Below, one piece after another: positions 1-13,000 of a stretch of DNA of 58,000 nucleotides. The DNA comes from Cryptomeria japonica. Lineage: Eukaryota; Streptophyta; Pinopsida; Cupressales; Cupressaceae. The translations under genes and the position numbers were made by a program. Positions within the stretch are counted from its first letter, which is position 1. Each line of letters begins with the position of its first letter. Below the pieces are notes generated by a model. It ran no database searches. It was given only the letters and a program-made list of their open reading frames with translations, and was not told the origin of the DNA. The stretch is from the NCBI RefSeq assembly GCF_030272615.1, contig NC_081415.1:234330803-234388802 (forward strand), given 5' to 3'.

Positions 1-1646
1 TAGATATCCAATATTGTGCTTGTCGGCAAACCAAATGGGGGCATCCACATTTGTACTAACTTTAGAGATCTAAATAAGGCATGTCCTAAGGATGACTTTC
101 CCCTACCAAACATCGACATCATAGCGGACCTAACAGCATGACATGCCATGCTTTCTCTCATGGATGGATTTTTAGGATACAATCAGATAAAGATCGCACC
201 AGAGGATCAACATAAGACAGCCTTCACATGTCCATGGGGCACATACTGCTGGAATGTAATGCCTTTTGGTCTCAAGAATGCAGGAGCGACCTATCAATGA
301 GCAATGACCACCATCTTCCATGACATGATGCATACCATAATGGAAGATTATGTTGATGACTTACTAGCAAAATCACTCACCAAAGAAGGTCATCTATACA
401 TATTAGATAAAATCTTTGATAGACTGGAACAATATCATGTTTGACTCAACCCAAAGAAATGTGTCTTTGGAGTAACCTCAGGGAAACTTCTTGGATACAT
501 TGTCTCTAGCAAAGGCATTGAGTTCGACCCAACAAAGGTCAAAGCAATCATGGACATGCCACCTCTAAAGAACATAAGTCAGCTAAGGACATTACAAGGA
601 CGGCTACAATCCATTCGAAGATTCATTGCACAATTGGCAGATAAGTGTCACCCCTTTACACATCTGCTACACAAAAACATCTACTTTCAATGGGATGCTA
701 GATGCCAGCAAGCATTCCAAATTCTTAAAGGCTATCTCATAAATACACCATTGCCGATCCCACCAAATCCAAGCAGACCTCTTTTACTCTATATATCAGC
801 AGCAAAAATGGCATTGGGTGTACTATTGGCACAACACAATGCAGAAGGGAAAGAGTGTGTTGTTTACTACATCTCTCACACACTGGTTGGCTATGAACTC
901 AACTACACACCTATTGAGCGAGCTTGCCTAGCAGTAATCTTGGCAGCCACTAAACTAAGGCACTATCTATTAACACACAAGGTACAACTCATTGCGAAGA
1001 TTGATCCACTCAAATACTTGCTCAGTAAAGCAGCATTGATAGGCTGCTTGGCCAAATGGGTGATGATTCTCAGTGAATTTGACATTGAGTATGTGGACCA
1101 TAAGGCTATCAAAGGACAAGTCATTACAGATCAGTTGGCCAATGCACCACTCATAGGCATTCATCCTCTCATTTCCAATTTTTCAGATGAAGAGATATTC
1201 ATGATCACAACAACACAACGATGGAAACTATACTTTGATGGTTTGTACACTAGGCATGGCTCGGGGGCAGGCATTTTGTTTATCACACCTCAAGGTGACA
1301 ACATCCTGAAGTCTTATAGGCTCACATTTCCATGCACCAACAATATAGCAGAGTATGAGGCCTTGATCACAGGACTTAGGCTGGTCGTACAATGGAAATT
1401 ACAAGAGCTACAAGTATATGGCGACTCCCAACTGGTCATTCGACAAGCAACAGATGAATATTAGACCAAGGATGACAAACTCATGCCATACAAACAAATG
1501 GTGGACAAATTAAAGGCATCATTTACTACTATCACCTTTGAGCAGATACCAAGAGATCAGAATTAAGCTGCTGACGCTATGGCTACTATTGCATCTCTCC
1601 TAGATCTTCCACAAAATTCAACACGCTATGAGTTCTTGGTAGAACA
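1..1646 (+). pseudogene. Broken gypsy-1 pol: reverse transcriptase, RNase H and archaeal-type RNase H
   Basis: One reading frame (frame 1) runs through RT motifs, including a conserved YVDD at 349-360, then the RT connection, a Ty3-type RNase H (about 700-1130) and a second RNase H whose acidic residues are visible as YFDG (about 1231), AEYEAL (about 1345) and YGDSQL (about 1417). Stops interrupt it at 1-3, 139-141, 298-300, 442-444, 1462-1464 and 1564-1566. Those at 298 and 442 sit where arginine is expected, so CGA to TGA is likely. Near 1645 the frame shifts before the integrase. These domains would copy element RNA into DNA in virus-like particles. The start lies outside the window. Confidence 0.85.
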
Positions 1647-1649
1647 GCT

Positions 1650-2960
1650 TTGGATTCCGTTTATGATATCCCCAAATCTGAGATGATATGTCACCCTATT
1701 AGTTCTGAATCCCCATGGTACGGTGATTTCTACACCTACCTCCGCGATCACACCCTTCCTCCTAACCAATCAAATAACCAACGTAAAACCTTCATTCGCC
1801 AAACTGCTCGATATACCATTATTGCCGAAACCCTATACCGACACAACCTTGATGGTACTCTCCTTCAATGTTTGGAACAAGATGAGATAACAAAGGCCTT
1901 GGAAGAGGTACATGAAGGAATTTGTGGAACTCATGCAAGCGGTCCGTCACTAGCCAAGAAACTCCTACGCACTGGATACTATTGGCCATCTATGGAAAAA
2001 GACTCATACTACTTTGTCAAAAACTGCAAGAAATGCCAAGTTCATGGTGACCTGATACATGCACCAACACAAGAATTGCAACCAACCATAACACCATGGC
2101 CTTTTTGTCAATGGGGCCTTGACCTTGTGGGTAAAATCCATCCATCTTCATCCAACGACCACAAATTCATTATTACCGGCACCGAATATTTCACAAAGTG
2201 GATCGAAGCTGTTCCACTTACCCAAGTTACCAGCAAGCAGATCACCTCATTCATCCTCAATTACATCATCTGCCAGTATGGTGTACCCATGTCCATCATC
2301 ACAGATAATAGTCTTCCTTTCAAAAATCAGGATGTCCGTGAACTCTATTAGAAATTTCACATCCAACACTACTTTTCCACTCCCTATTACCCACAAGGCA
2401 ATGGTCAGGCTGAAGCATCGAATAAAAACATATTGAGAATCCTCAAGAAGACAGTCAATGATGCCATCCATGATTGACATGTTCAATTGAATCCAGCACT
2501 ATGGGCATATCGAACTAGCATTCGAACCCCTACAGGCACAACTCCCTACTCACTAGTCTATGGTGCGGAAGCTATTTTACCTATTGAGGTCGAGATACCA
2601 TCACTACAGGTTTCCATACACAATCTCATAGATGATGAAGCATACAGAGTATCCCGTCTCCAAGACTTAGAGCTACTTGATGAGAAATGACAAGCTGCAT
2701 ACAATCACCTCAAGGCCTATCAACAGCGCATGAGTAGAAGCTATAATCATCGAGTTAGACCGCGTACATTTGGGGTAGGTGATCTTGATCTTCGAGAAAA
2801 TCCTCATAACCAACCCAACCACGAACATCAGGGAAAGTTTGAATCAAACTGGCTGGGTCCATATGTTATCACTACTGTATTTGGGTCAGGGGCATATCAG
2901 TTGGCTACTTCAGAAGGAGAACTACTAGTAGATCCGATCAACAACATGCACCTCAAATGA
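1650..2960 (+). pseudogene. Broken gypsy-1 integrase with GPY/F C-terminus
   Basis: Frame 0 carries an integrase. The zinc-binding N-terminus shows the histidine pair around HEGICGTH (about 1910) and NCKKCQ (about 2025). The catalytic core shows acidic residues in GLDLVG (about 2117), ITDNS (about 2299) and GQAEASNK (about 2404). The C-terminal GPY/F module has the tryptophan-leucine-glycine-proline-tyrosine run near 2850. Stops at 2349-2351, 2475-2477 and 2688-2690 break it; the last is consistent with CGA to TGA. The frame ends at 2958-2960. It is separated from the RNase H by a frameshift and was presumably one polyprotein with it. Integrase inserts the cDNA into host chromosomes. Confidence 0.85.
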
Positions 2961-5514
2961 TTTTATACATAAGTTGCACAGAGCATCAGGCTCCCATATA
3001 TACTAGCAAAAATACCAAAAACATCCATATAAATGACCTGAGAAAAATACAAAAACATCAAAATAGTAAAGAAAAAAATCATGCATCCAAATGGTGAACA
3101 ACCACTCTGGTGGCACCTTGGGTAAGTGCGATGGTGAAAACTTGGCAAATAGGTGCCACTCGTAAAGGCTATGGCTCCATTGTCTTTCAAACTTGTTGTG
3201 ATCACATTCACTACATCCATTCGTCCATCCATCCAAACCATGGCTTGTTATTAATCTCTAATCAAGAAAGTACTTCATGCGTCTTGCATCTCGCTTTTTC
3301 ATAGTCAAGTCTAAACTGGGGGCAATGCCCTTAACCTATTGATGGAGGTGGATTCTACATTGTTTTGTCATTCATTAAGTTCTCCATTCAAAATCATCTC
3401 ACAAAATCCAAAAACATTGGAAAACAATCATCAAAATCTAAAAACATTCAAAATGTCTCACAAAATCCAAAAACATCGGAAAACATCAAAAATCAAACAG
3501 CAAAACATGGCCACACATTGAACATACTCATCCAAGCAGATTCCAAACAAGCATTGCAAAAATACTTGCATGATGATCACTTCTCAAAATTGACCAAACA
3601 ATCAACATCAACACTCAAACTGTCTTCAACAAGGATGCATCCTTCCTTACCAAAACAAAAACAAAATGACGTTTTCTTTGACAAGAAAATTCTGTTTAAA
3701 GCTATCAAATTCTTGGTTGATTTGTGAGTTATTCATTCGTTTATATATATCAAGTTCCTACAAGCATTGTTTGTGTATCTTCTGTAGATCATTCCGATGA
3801 AGTTCTGGGGCATGTACTATTGGTGTCTACGTGGGAAGTTCACTAAGCTACCTGATTTTATGCAAAAAGCAGTCATAGATCACTATAGCTTGCTAACTAC
3901 AATGTATACCTTGACCATATGAGCATGAACCATTACCAAGGATCCATATTCTTTATTCTTTATGTATATACTGTTTGCTTACAAAAAAAAATGCTCCTTC
4001 TTTGGTTCCTCCTCATCCAATTTGGATAAAGGTTTTTGTCTCTTATTAAGGTATGAACTTGTCTCAGGATATGATCAGCCCAAGATCAAGGAGGACGATC
4101 AAAGTCATGCATGAATGGAGATGATCGTTGTCTGTATCCGCAAGCAATACTCTGGTCAACTTGACCCATTATATCAGGTTTTTTGTATTAACTTGCTATA
4201 TCAAATCTATGTAAGAAATACTCTGGTCATCTTGAATCATTATGTCAAGATGTTTGTATTTTCTTACAACATTTTAAAGCTCAATGATGAAAATAGAAAG
4301 CTATGGATTGTCATTTCATCTCATCTGTTTATATGTTGCATTCCGTTGCATATCGCCCATCCATTCACTCATTCATATGTATGATTGACTCTGATACATC
4401 ATCAATGCATCATGCAAAGTCTAAAACACCTTGCATTCATCATGATCATATCATCATCATTACATTTAGTTGCATTTTGCATCAAGTACATTTCATATCA
4501 TTTTAGTTGTTTAAAATGCATATAGTTCATTATCATTTATTAAACATTAGTCTTCTTATATCATTTTATCATTGCATAATGTTTATATTCATTCATATAA
4601 ACCAATTGTCCTTGATTGTATTAGCCATTTACTATAACGATGCAATATCACTTATCCATTATCATATTATCATCCTTTATTATCCTTTATCATTTATCGT
4701 TGCATACATTCATTTATCTATTCATTAGTTAAAAAATGCATTCATTTATCCATTATTAGTGTCTTATTATACTCATTTTTTTAGGATTCATTTAAAATTG
4801 CATTCATTATCCCTTTTTAATTGCATTAAGGTGCAGTGATTAACCATAAGTTGCATTATCATCACATTATCATTTTACTTAATCATATTTAGGCATTTAG
4901 AATCATAAAAACCATCTATCTCAAACATTGGTTCATACCATTTTACATATACATTCATTTACGTATGCATTCATTTAGAAATCATCATATAAACATTTGT
5001 ACTTTACATTTGTATATCCACATATACATCCATTTTTCACCATATAGATGCATATCCATAAATAAATCATTCATTCATTACATTAACTTCATTGCATATC
5101 ATTATCTCATCATTATATGAACATGAAGCACAAGATCCTGTCTATATCATCATAAGCATACATCATCATCATGGCATTACATACATAAAAGCAACACATC
5201 AAACAAAACATGCACACATGTATAAACCTGCATTCATGTGTTAGTATCCAACATCATAAATCATCATAAAACATGCATATAGGAATCATCTCATAAATGC
5301 ATACATATACAAGTATCCATCTAAGCATAAACTCATAAAATCACCATCATAACATCCATACATATGAAAATGCATATCATCAAAATATGGGATCACCTCA
5401 TATATATCATCTCATGTATCGGAGTACAATGAAGTCTACAAAAACGGCTACCAAGAGCCATCCAAGACATAGTCCAAAATATAAATATAAATACATGCAT
5501 GCAAAAATGCTCTC
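2961..5514. other. gypsy-1 spacer between integrase and antisense ORF, CAT/ATT-rich
   Basis: No convincing coding sequence. A G-rich purine stretch at about 3315-3322 resembles a polypurine tract but is not followed by a recognisable LTR start. From about 4300 to 5400 the DNA is a degenerate low-complexity field built from words such as CATTCATTTATC, CATCATCAT and CATATAC. The open frames here are low-complexity artefacts. Long untranslated spacers after pol are normal in Tat elements. Confidence 0.6.
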
Positions 5515-7506
5515 TTAGATGCCACTCTGACCAGATGCTGCACCACCATCACCACCTACTCCCCCACTAGTCCCTGCACCATCTGATCTATCTCTTCGTG
5601 GAGGCCCCATCAAACCCCCACTAGCTCTTGCACCACCTGACACCTTTCTCCGTCGTGGACCCACCACACCCCCACTGCTTTGCATCCTCTGAGACCACTC
5701 TGACGGGGTCTGCTACATCTATGTATAGCTCAATGCTTGCTGACTAGCTGGCACCACCTGCTCATATAATCCCCGCCAATACTCTATCTCAGTCTATGCT
5801 CGTCCAAATTGTCTCATCACCTCCCCAGTAGGACCCTGTGCTGCTACTCCAACCCAGACTCTCTCTTGTAGCTCCGCTAATCTCTCCACTACACTATCCC
5901 TCTCCCTCAGCACTACAGTCAGCTCTGACTCTCATGCAAATAGCTGCACATCTTTGGCTGCAACCTCTGCCTCCAGATCCTCCACCTGTGTCTTGGTTTT
6001 TGTCAGTTGAGTATGCAAATGTGCTAGCATATGCTCCTGAGGATCACCACCCCCTATCACTCCCTCCCCCATCTCCATAGGTGCCTCTCCAGTGGCTCCC
6101 TCCCCTCTGTCCATCAGTATTTCCTTCTCCATATCTCAGCCACCTAATCTGACTCCTCCTGACACCAACGGTCCCAATGATATCCATAGTGGCAATCTGT
6201 CTCTCCCTCTCCGTTGGACCTGACCACCTAAGCCACCTCCTCCTCCTCCTCCACCTCCACCATCCCCCCTCCCTCGTCCACCTATCATCGGTCCTCGACC
6301 TCCTCCCCTCCTCCTTCTCCATCCCCTCTCCTCCTCAAAATCAGGAATAGGCTCTACTAGATCTGATATCCGCAGAATCGGATGAGCTGTCATATACTGC
6401 GTATACTCCTCCAATACCCCTGTATCTACCACCCTCAACCATATATCCCATGGCCTTGCCTGAAGCATCCAGAACTCTACCAATGTCTGATCATACGAAA
6501 GTACTGGCCCCCATGCATATCTCTCTCGAACCACTCTGACGTACTCTTCTGATCCCCTCAACAATCCCTGCTGCTGCCCAAATTGTATCATCACCCAGCC
6601 TGGCACCTGTCTCTTTACATCATAGCATGTCCTCCCAATGAGGAATCGAGTCATGAATACATATGGCATCGCCTCTGCATCATCCTCCTAGGGCTCACAC
6701 TTAATGTAGGGTCTCCAAATCACTGCATCCATGTCATCTAACGCCTGCCACCACCACTTTAACTTCCCCAGGTGGGGCTGACTCATCATGCCACTGTACA
6801 TGAACATATAGGGCTAGTTAACAACCCAAAATCTTAGACTCACTAGACGAGTCATCGGTAAGTGCTCCCATGCCCAAATGTGCAGCAACGTCACTCCCAT
6901 TGCCAAGGAGCCTCTCCCACGGTACGCTACCTCATGTAGATCCTAATACATGTGCGCTAACACGCATGGTCCCCAGGCAAATTGGGTCCCCTCTATCATC
7001 ATCAGCTCTATAACCTATCCCCACCCAACAACCAGACCATGCGATCGCCTATCAGGACACAGTAACCCTCCCAAGATCCCAAACAAAACTGTTGGCAATG
7101 GCTCGTACAAAGCTGCGATATCCTCCTAGGCTATGGAGCCATCATCAATGTACATGTCCTCATTGAAGAATCTCTATACCGCTAGAGTCCCCCATGATCT
7201 ATCATAAGTAACCAGCTCACCCCGAATGGGAATATGTAGGATGCGCCACACATCCTCCAGTGTCACCGTCATCTCCCCTTGCACTAAGTGAAACGTGCAA
7301 GTCTCACTGTGCCAGCGCTTTGCCAATGTTGTAATCAAACTGTGATTCATCTGAATCACGGGCATATGCATCACATCATACAACCCAGTCGCTGCAATAC
7401 AATCAATCTCAGCCTCTGTCAGCCGATCTCGTAACCCCTATGTAGCCGGATGTCTCTCACGCAATTGTAAGACACGTAGATCCTCCTGCACACAGGCATC
7501 AATCAA
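5515..7506 (-). pseudogene. Antisense plant mobile domain (PMD) ORF of gypsy-1, broken
   Basis: Reading the minus strand in one frame from 7506 to the TAA at 5515-5517 gives a PMD protein of about 660 codons with about ten stops, mostly TAG (for example 7438, 7174, 7126) plus TGA at 6136 and 5932. Supporting motifs are KRWHSETCTFH followed by GEMTVTLEDVWRIL (7320-7250), a WAWEHLP segment (about 6880), a WRPY segment (about 6715) and MPYVFMTRFL (6669). After the PMD come a glycine/arginine-rich linker (about 6320-6220), a probable coiled coil (about 6000-5830) and a glycine-rich tail. PMD proteins are plant-specific and occur both as host genes (MAIN/MAIL family) and inside retrotransposons. 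Lying inside a Tat element and opposite to pol, this is most likely the element's accessory antisense ORF. No intact ATG is evident. Confidence 0.75.
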
Positions 7507-7767
7507 TCATCATCAGTTGTTTTATTTTCAAACTTTCTTAAGTTTAAACCTAGACTATCAACAGATACTTTGATCAAGTATCTTCGAGTCTCAATAGGTA
7601 AGCAATCATGACACACTTAGACTTCAACAAACATTTATCCTAATGACCTAAAGTCTCATCAAAGCTGCTATGGTTCAAAACAACTCTCACTTCACTTCCC
7701 TATTCATCCATCATTGGCATGGGGAGATTTTTGTTCACGCAAACTAGGGCATCTATTTTCCTAAACA

Positions 7768-7998
7768 AAAGCGCTATCTTGCAAACAATAGAGCTACTTT
7801 CTAAACAATAACACTAAACCCTTAACAAAAGTGCTTAATCAACCCTACAAAAGTGCTCAAATGACAAAAGCGCTACAACAGTTACGCAATAGCGCTACAA
7901 CACATCAAAAGCGCTCAATTGAACCCTCAATAGCACTACAAAAACAATAGCGCTCATCTTTTCAAAAGCACTCAAACAATAGCACAATGGCGCCATTG
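7768..7998. repeat. Array of about 12 degenerate AAWAGCGCTMAA motifs
   Basis: The six-base palindrome AGCGCT, or one-change variants (AGTGCT, AGCACT, AGAGCT), recurs about every 20 bases, nearly always preceded by CAAA or CAAT. Clear copies start near 7770, 7866, 7886, 7907 and 7945. The array ends beside GGCGCC near 7990. It sits just upstream of the antisense PMD ORF and 3' of pol, so it could be a promoter or protein-binding array, but no function is shown. Confidence 0.7.
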
Positions 7999-8604
7999 CG
8001 GAACAAAAATGTTAATTAATTGGACAACAGCGCCAAAACATAGTTTCAACACTATTGTCCTGACTCAACTTGGACTCAGCAAAAAACATGTAAAAAATGT
8101 ATCAAATTCAAAATTTCAAATTTGCGTACCGCTGGTCCGTAGTCCTTTGGCCGCTAGAATCAACGGACTCGCTCGAAATAGTGCTTTGCTACTAGTACTA
8201 GCATCTTGATTGTTGTTCGCTCCTCCAAAATGTCACTATCAGAGCTCTGAATTCACTATGGTCGTGGTAACAAATGACCTTGTTTTCACCCCTTTCCCCC
8301 CATATTAACCCTTCGTCGTAACCGTAATTTTCCTCCGCTCACTACTGTGGTCCCCGTGAACTTCTTGAGCCTCCCATTTCTCCATTTTATCTTCAATTTC
8401 TCTCATTCTTCACCCATATTGCTAAATTCTTCTCTTCTATCACCTTGTCAATTTTCATTCTTTTTCGAGAGATCGCCCGATTTCTCAAAAAAATTCGGCC
8501 CATCTCTTGAGGGGGAATACCACTCATTAAATTAATATTTTATGGGGCATTTCTTCACACCTATTTTTCTTTCTTTGAAACGATGCGATAAATCGCACCG
8601 TCTC
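7999..8604. other. Non-coding stretch before the gypsy-1 polypurine tract
   Basis: I see no gene here. Short open frames (8009-8209, 8347-8535) lack family resemblance and compositionally match the pyrimidine-rich surroundings. The segment separates the AGCGCT array from the polypurine tract and is taken as element 3' untranslated region. Confidence 0.5.
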
Positions 8605-8617
8605 AAAGAGGGGCAAA
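8605..8617 (+). promoter_or_regulatory. gypsy-1 polypurine tract
   Basis: An AAAGAGGGGCAAA purine run lies directly before TGTAGTCACA, the putative first bases of the 3' LTR. This is the usual position and composition of the plus-strand DNA primer of LTR retrotransposons. Confidence 0.65.
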
Positions 8618-10044
8618 TGTAGTCACATAAATCTATCCATTTTAATTAAAATGAATATTTCCTATTTATTTGATTAAAAATCCACTAGCCATCAGTTAAT
8701 TAAATTAATATTTAATTAATTCATCTTCAAACATTCTCCTATTAATTAAATAAATTATTCAATTTATTTTAATTAATTCATTAAACCAAATGCACAATCA
8801 ATTAAATGAATAAATCATATTTACTTCATTAAATCCCCTATTCCTCTTTTAAATAAATTAAATCAAACATTTATTTAAATCATTTATCCCCCCACTTGCA
8901 TTTTCCTACAAATGCAACTTGCACACATTTATTGAAATAAATTAATTTATTTTAAATAAAAATCCTATTTTCCTTCACCCACCAAATCCACTTGCATTCC
9001 TAAACCCCCTTCTAGATTCTTCTAACCCCTTCCTAATTAACCTAATCAATCCCCTAATTATTGTCACATTTCTAAGCAACTTGGAGTCACTTCTCAAAGA
9101 CTTCAAAGTCTTTGAAAAGCATTTAATGCTTTGTGTGTTCAACAATTTAACCTCCAAAGTCTTCCAAGACCACTAATGGCTCTTACATGACCATTTATGA
9201 CTCTTACATAACCATTTATGGTTATTTCAACTTGCACTCATGTGTCTCCTCAAGCATTTATTGCTTTGACCATGGTTATCCCTTTTGTCTTTGCACAAGA
9301 GTTTATCCATTGGATAAAAGCTTTATTCTTTGAATAAAGAATTTATTCATTCAGCCCAACCATGACCTTGACTCCCAAGTTAACTCTTAGGTCATGTCAA
9401 GCATTTAATGCTTATTCCCTCTCCTCTCAACCTATCTCACATTGACACTTGTCATCCTAGGATTGGGTTGAAAGCCCTCACATGGATCTCAAACCATTCA
9501 ATCTTGACCCTTGTTGAGATTACTCAATCTCAACCATCCATTGCTCCATTTTTCCTATAAATAGAGCTCAGAGTCCTCATTTTCAAATCTTCAAGTATTT
9601 AGCATTCATAGTCATAATCCTGAAAACTTGTATGCATTTAAGCTATAGTGAATTCTAGAGAGCATTTAGCATAATCAACTCATATAATTGTTATCTTGGC
9701 CTAAAATAAATCATTTTAGCATTATAGCATCTAATATTAGCTTTTATCTACATTTGCATAGCATTTAGAGTAATCATCTACAAAACCTCCATAAGCATCC
9801 ATAGTGCAAAAAGCTGCTGAGAGCTACACTAATTTGGAACTTGGAGAGGAGAGGAACAAATGAGAAGGAGCTAAGAGCATGTTAAGAGGCATTTGGAGAT
9901 GCCTTCTTATATTTGTTTCATTTGTTAAATATGTTAGCATGATCTTAATATCTCTTTTGATATGCCTGCTTAGGTTAATCTTTGGTTGAATAACACTAAC
10001 CTTAACCCTTGTTTTTTGTTGTTTGTGTGTGTTATAATACCACA
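8618..10044 (+). repeat. Putative 3' LTR of gypsy-1
   Basis: It begins TGTAGTCACA after the polypurine tract and is proposed to end ...ATACCACA. It is AT-rich with repeated ATTAATTAAA-like words in the first 300 bases and carries a good TATA box at 9556. With the other LTR outside the window the right border cannot be checked by pairing, so only the left border is well supported. Confidence 0.55.
9556..9564 (+). promoter_or_regulatory. TATA box in gypsy-1 LTR
   Basis: TATAAATAG lies in a GC-neutral context about 940 bases into the putative LTR. It is a plausible core promoter and would place the U3/R border about 30 bases downstream. Confidence 0.5.
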
Positions 10045-13000
10045 AGTTTTAATCTAACTTGTCAGTTTTGCAGAGCATCAGTTTATATTAAAGATTTCTT
10101 CATGTGTTTTGCAAGAGTAACATAATTAAATCCTATCTTAAGCAAGGTGCATTAATATGCGAATAGTTGCTATGTGAGACTACTTTGTTTGTAAAAGAAG
10201 TATAAAAGGGAACATGTTATAGGAGCTTCGAGAGTGTATTAATGTGTTCCACAAAAGATTGTTTTATGTGTTTCATTAAACCAGTTTGATTGGGGATCTA
10301 TTTTAACAATGCTACATTGAACTTGTTGTTGGATATATATGATTGTTTTATTATGATTAGAAAGTGCAAATGAAAAGCTTGTTTGATGTGCATACAATAA
10401 TATGTATTATTTAGTTGATAAGGTCCTCGTTTATCTTCTTATCGTACCCTACATTTTCAAAGAAAGGTTGCAGATTATGATAGGCTTTGTAGAGAATTAA
10501 AAATAGTGAGTGTTCGTAAGAGATCTTGTATTATCGAAAAGATTGCCTGTCTTGACCTTTGTTGTTTGGAAAACTAGAACATTCTGTTGTAACCATAGTA
10601 ATTGGAGATGTCATGTTAGGTTGATTAGCATTCTTCTAAAATGGTAGCGAAATGAAAACCGTGCAATTAAAATGATAGACATATAGTGAGAAATTTTAGC
10701 ATGTAGTGTGATTTTGTTGATCTTGTGTCTATGTATGAAATAGTTTGGCTATCAAACTCTCTTTCCCTTCTCTTTGCCTAGATTATAAGATTTTTAGTAA
10801 TGCTACTAAAGGATACATTGATTTAAATAGAATGTATATAAAGCATGTGAAATTGTACTGTTGCATTTTGGCTTCATATTGAAAGATGAAAGCCTTTCAC
10901 TTTGGAAAAGAAATTTGCATAGTTAGTAATGTAGTTATGAATGTTTAGTGGAATTAGAGAAAGATATAGGAATGATGTTATTTCGTTATGTAATTTTGAA
11001 TTGTTAAGAATTTCAGTACTTGTATCTAGAATAAACTTTATTCAGTTATTCATGTGGAAAGCATAATTAAAATCTCCCTTGAGTAGATGATAGCGTACTG
11101 AAAAGTACTCCCCATAAATGTGACTAAACTAGTACTAGTGTGTTCGTGTGTATTATAAGAAACCAATGCTTATTATATGTGCCCATGGGTTGGTGAAGTA
11201 ATCAACCATGGAGGATATGTTGCTTATGAGTATGGGAAACCATACTGTTTATATGATGTTGCTTATTTGTTTCCCTACTCAGTACCAAACCTTAGGTTGT
11301 TGGTAATTCAGTATGTTAAGGGGTAGTATTTGAAGTCACCATTCCTTGAATAGTATGGATCAACGTATGAGTAATGTCGGCGCGAAGCGACTTTAGCTTC
11401 TCTATTTCAAGGAATGATATAATTATACAATAAAATTGTATCAAAGGTTTACTCAATACTTTCCCTTTTGATGAATCTATTTATAGGTTTATGTGTGATA
11501 GCCTATCCCTCTCCTTTATTTGAGCATATTGATGGCAGTTCTTGAGCATAGTATTGATGTATCTTGGAGGATCTTTTTCCTTGTCTTCATGAAAGGTAGG
11601 TTTGTCACATGAGCTGCCAATTAGTAGGTGTTGGTGGACATGTGGGCGGACCTTAGCTATGTATACCTCTAGCTTACAACTAGTATCCTAAGAGGTACAT
11701 TGCTATGCAAGGTGTGACCTACGTGTGCCTTTTTCTGTGAGGTACACTGCCATGCGGGATACATCCATTGCATGCCTTTTTCCACTTGGAGTATTGCCAT
11801 GCCATGTTGAGACATGATGCAAGATGTAGTAGACATTACCATGTGGCCTACTGACTAGTTTAGGGTAGAGCCATGTCGCGTGACGACGTGATGCGGGGTG
11901 ATGTCGAGGTGCATACTGCCATGCCATGTGGATGTGTGACTATGCCGCACCACATGATGAGCTATTGCGATAGCTATATGGTTGTTCCCTCCTTCCTCGT
12001 TGGTGGCTAGATGCTAGTCACATAGTGATGTTATGTGTAGTTGTGATATTCTTATTTATTTCTTTGGGGACCAGCAATTTATTTTATTTTGACTTTGAAG
12101 GTTTAGCCACGATCTTGTGATCTTTTACATACTTGATTTGGTGTTGCAAATTCTGGATTATTTTCTTGCCTTACTATTGGAATTTATGATTTATTACCTT
12201 TATTCATCTGTACTTTGGTGGCTAAACTGGTTTATCCTTATTGTTTTTGTATGCTAGTTTTGTGTTGTAATGTGAATTCCTCTCCAAGAACGTAGGAGGC
12301 GATCTTGGATGAGTGTATACGAGGAAGTAGATGTAGGGAACCTTGAGGATGGGGGTATGTGAGGTTGTGATGTAGCTAGGATCCACTACCTACCTATGTG
12401 TGGTGACTATCTCTTGGAGGCTAACCACCTTACTCAACAAGGGATGTTCACGAGGGTCTTGTATAGAAGGTAGCACCGCTATGGTGTGCCCTAGCAACAT
12501 CAAGCCTTGAGCGAGATGTTGGATATTTATGATCATCTTATTGTTGTGAGATTAGGCATAGAGATGTTGATCATGCATGTTATCTTTGACTGAGCATTAG
12601 ACATGCTCACATGTGGCCTTTTGAGTTGTGCATTCTAGTTATGTGGATGGTGATTATGTGTAATCATGGAGTAAATTGTGTTAACTTGTCACTATGTTAT
12701 GGGACATAGTCATTGGAAAGATTCTTATAGGCCTGACAAGTGTAAACAATTGTGTACTATATGTTGCTCTTATTTATTGGAAGTTAACTTGGTTGTAAAA
12801 GTTGAATTTTAAAGCTAGTTCTATGCGATAAAATTTTATGATGAGGATGGATTGGAAAAATAAATAAATAAATAAATAAATTTATCTGATGGCATGTTTT
12901 CTTGTCATATTTGTTAGATGAGTATTGTAATTGTTGCTTACCTCTTTGTAATGCATTAATTTGGTGTAATGAAAGGAAGAAAATTCTTGTTTCTCTGCTA

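Larger units (their letters stand above)
1..10044 (+). mobile_element. Ty3/gypsy Tat-lineage LTR retrotransposon, 3' part (gypsy-1)
   Basis: The window opens inside the reverse transcriptase of an LTR retrotransposon. The order RT, RNase H, second (archaeal-type) RNase H, integrase, long spacer, antisense ORF, polypurine tract and LTR is that of the Tat branch of plant Ty3/gypsy elements; the second RNase H is the diagnostic domain. The 5' LTR, gag and protease lie left of the window. The pol frame carries many stops and at least one frameshift, so the copy is dead. The element end at 10044 rests on a TG...CA match and a weak terminal inverted repeat (TGTAGT against ACCACA) and is the least certain boundary. 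Confidence 0.75.

Noticed and set aside
3309-3330. G-rich tract as the gypsy-1 3' LTR start
   Set aside because: No TG start of LTR character follows closely and the antisense ORF lies beyond it; the tract at 8605 followed by TGTAGTCACA is a better junction.
3365-3727. 120-codon open frame after integrase
   Set aside because: Serine/lysine/asparagine-rich sequence driven by AAAACATC and AAAATC words; no domain.
7768-7998. AGCGCT array as a CRISPR-like or minisatellite array
   Set aside because: The motif is only six to twelve bases with short AT-rich spacing, in plant retrotransposon context; there are no long identical repeats with unique spacers.
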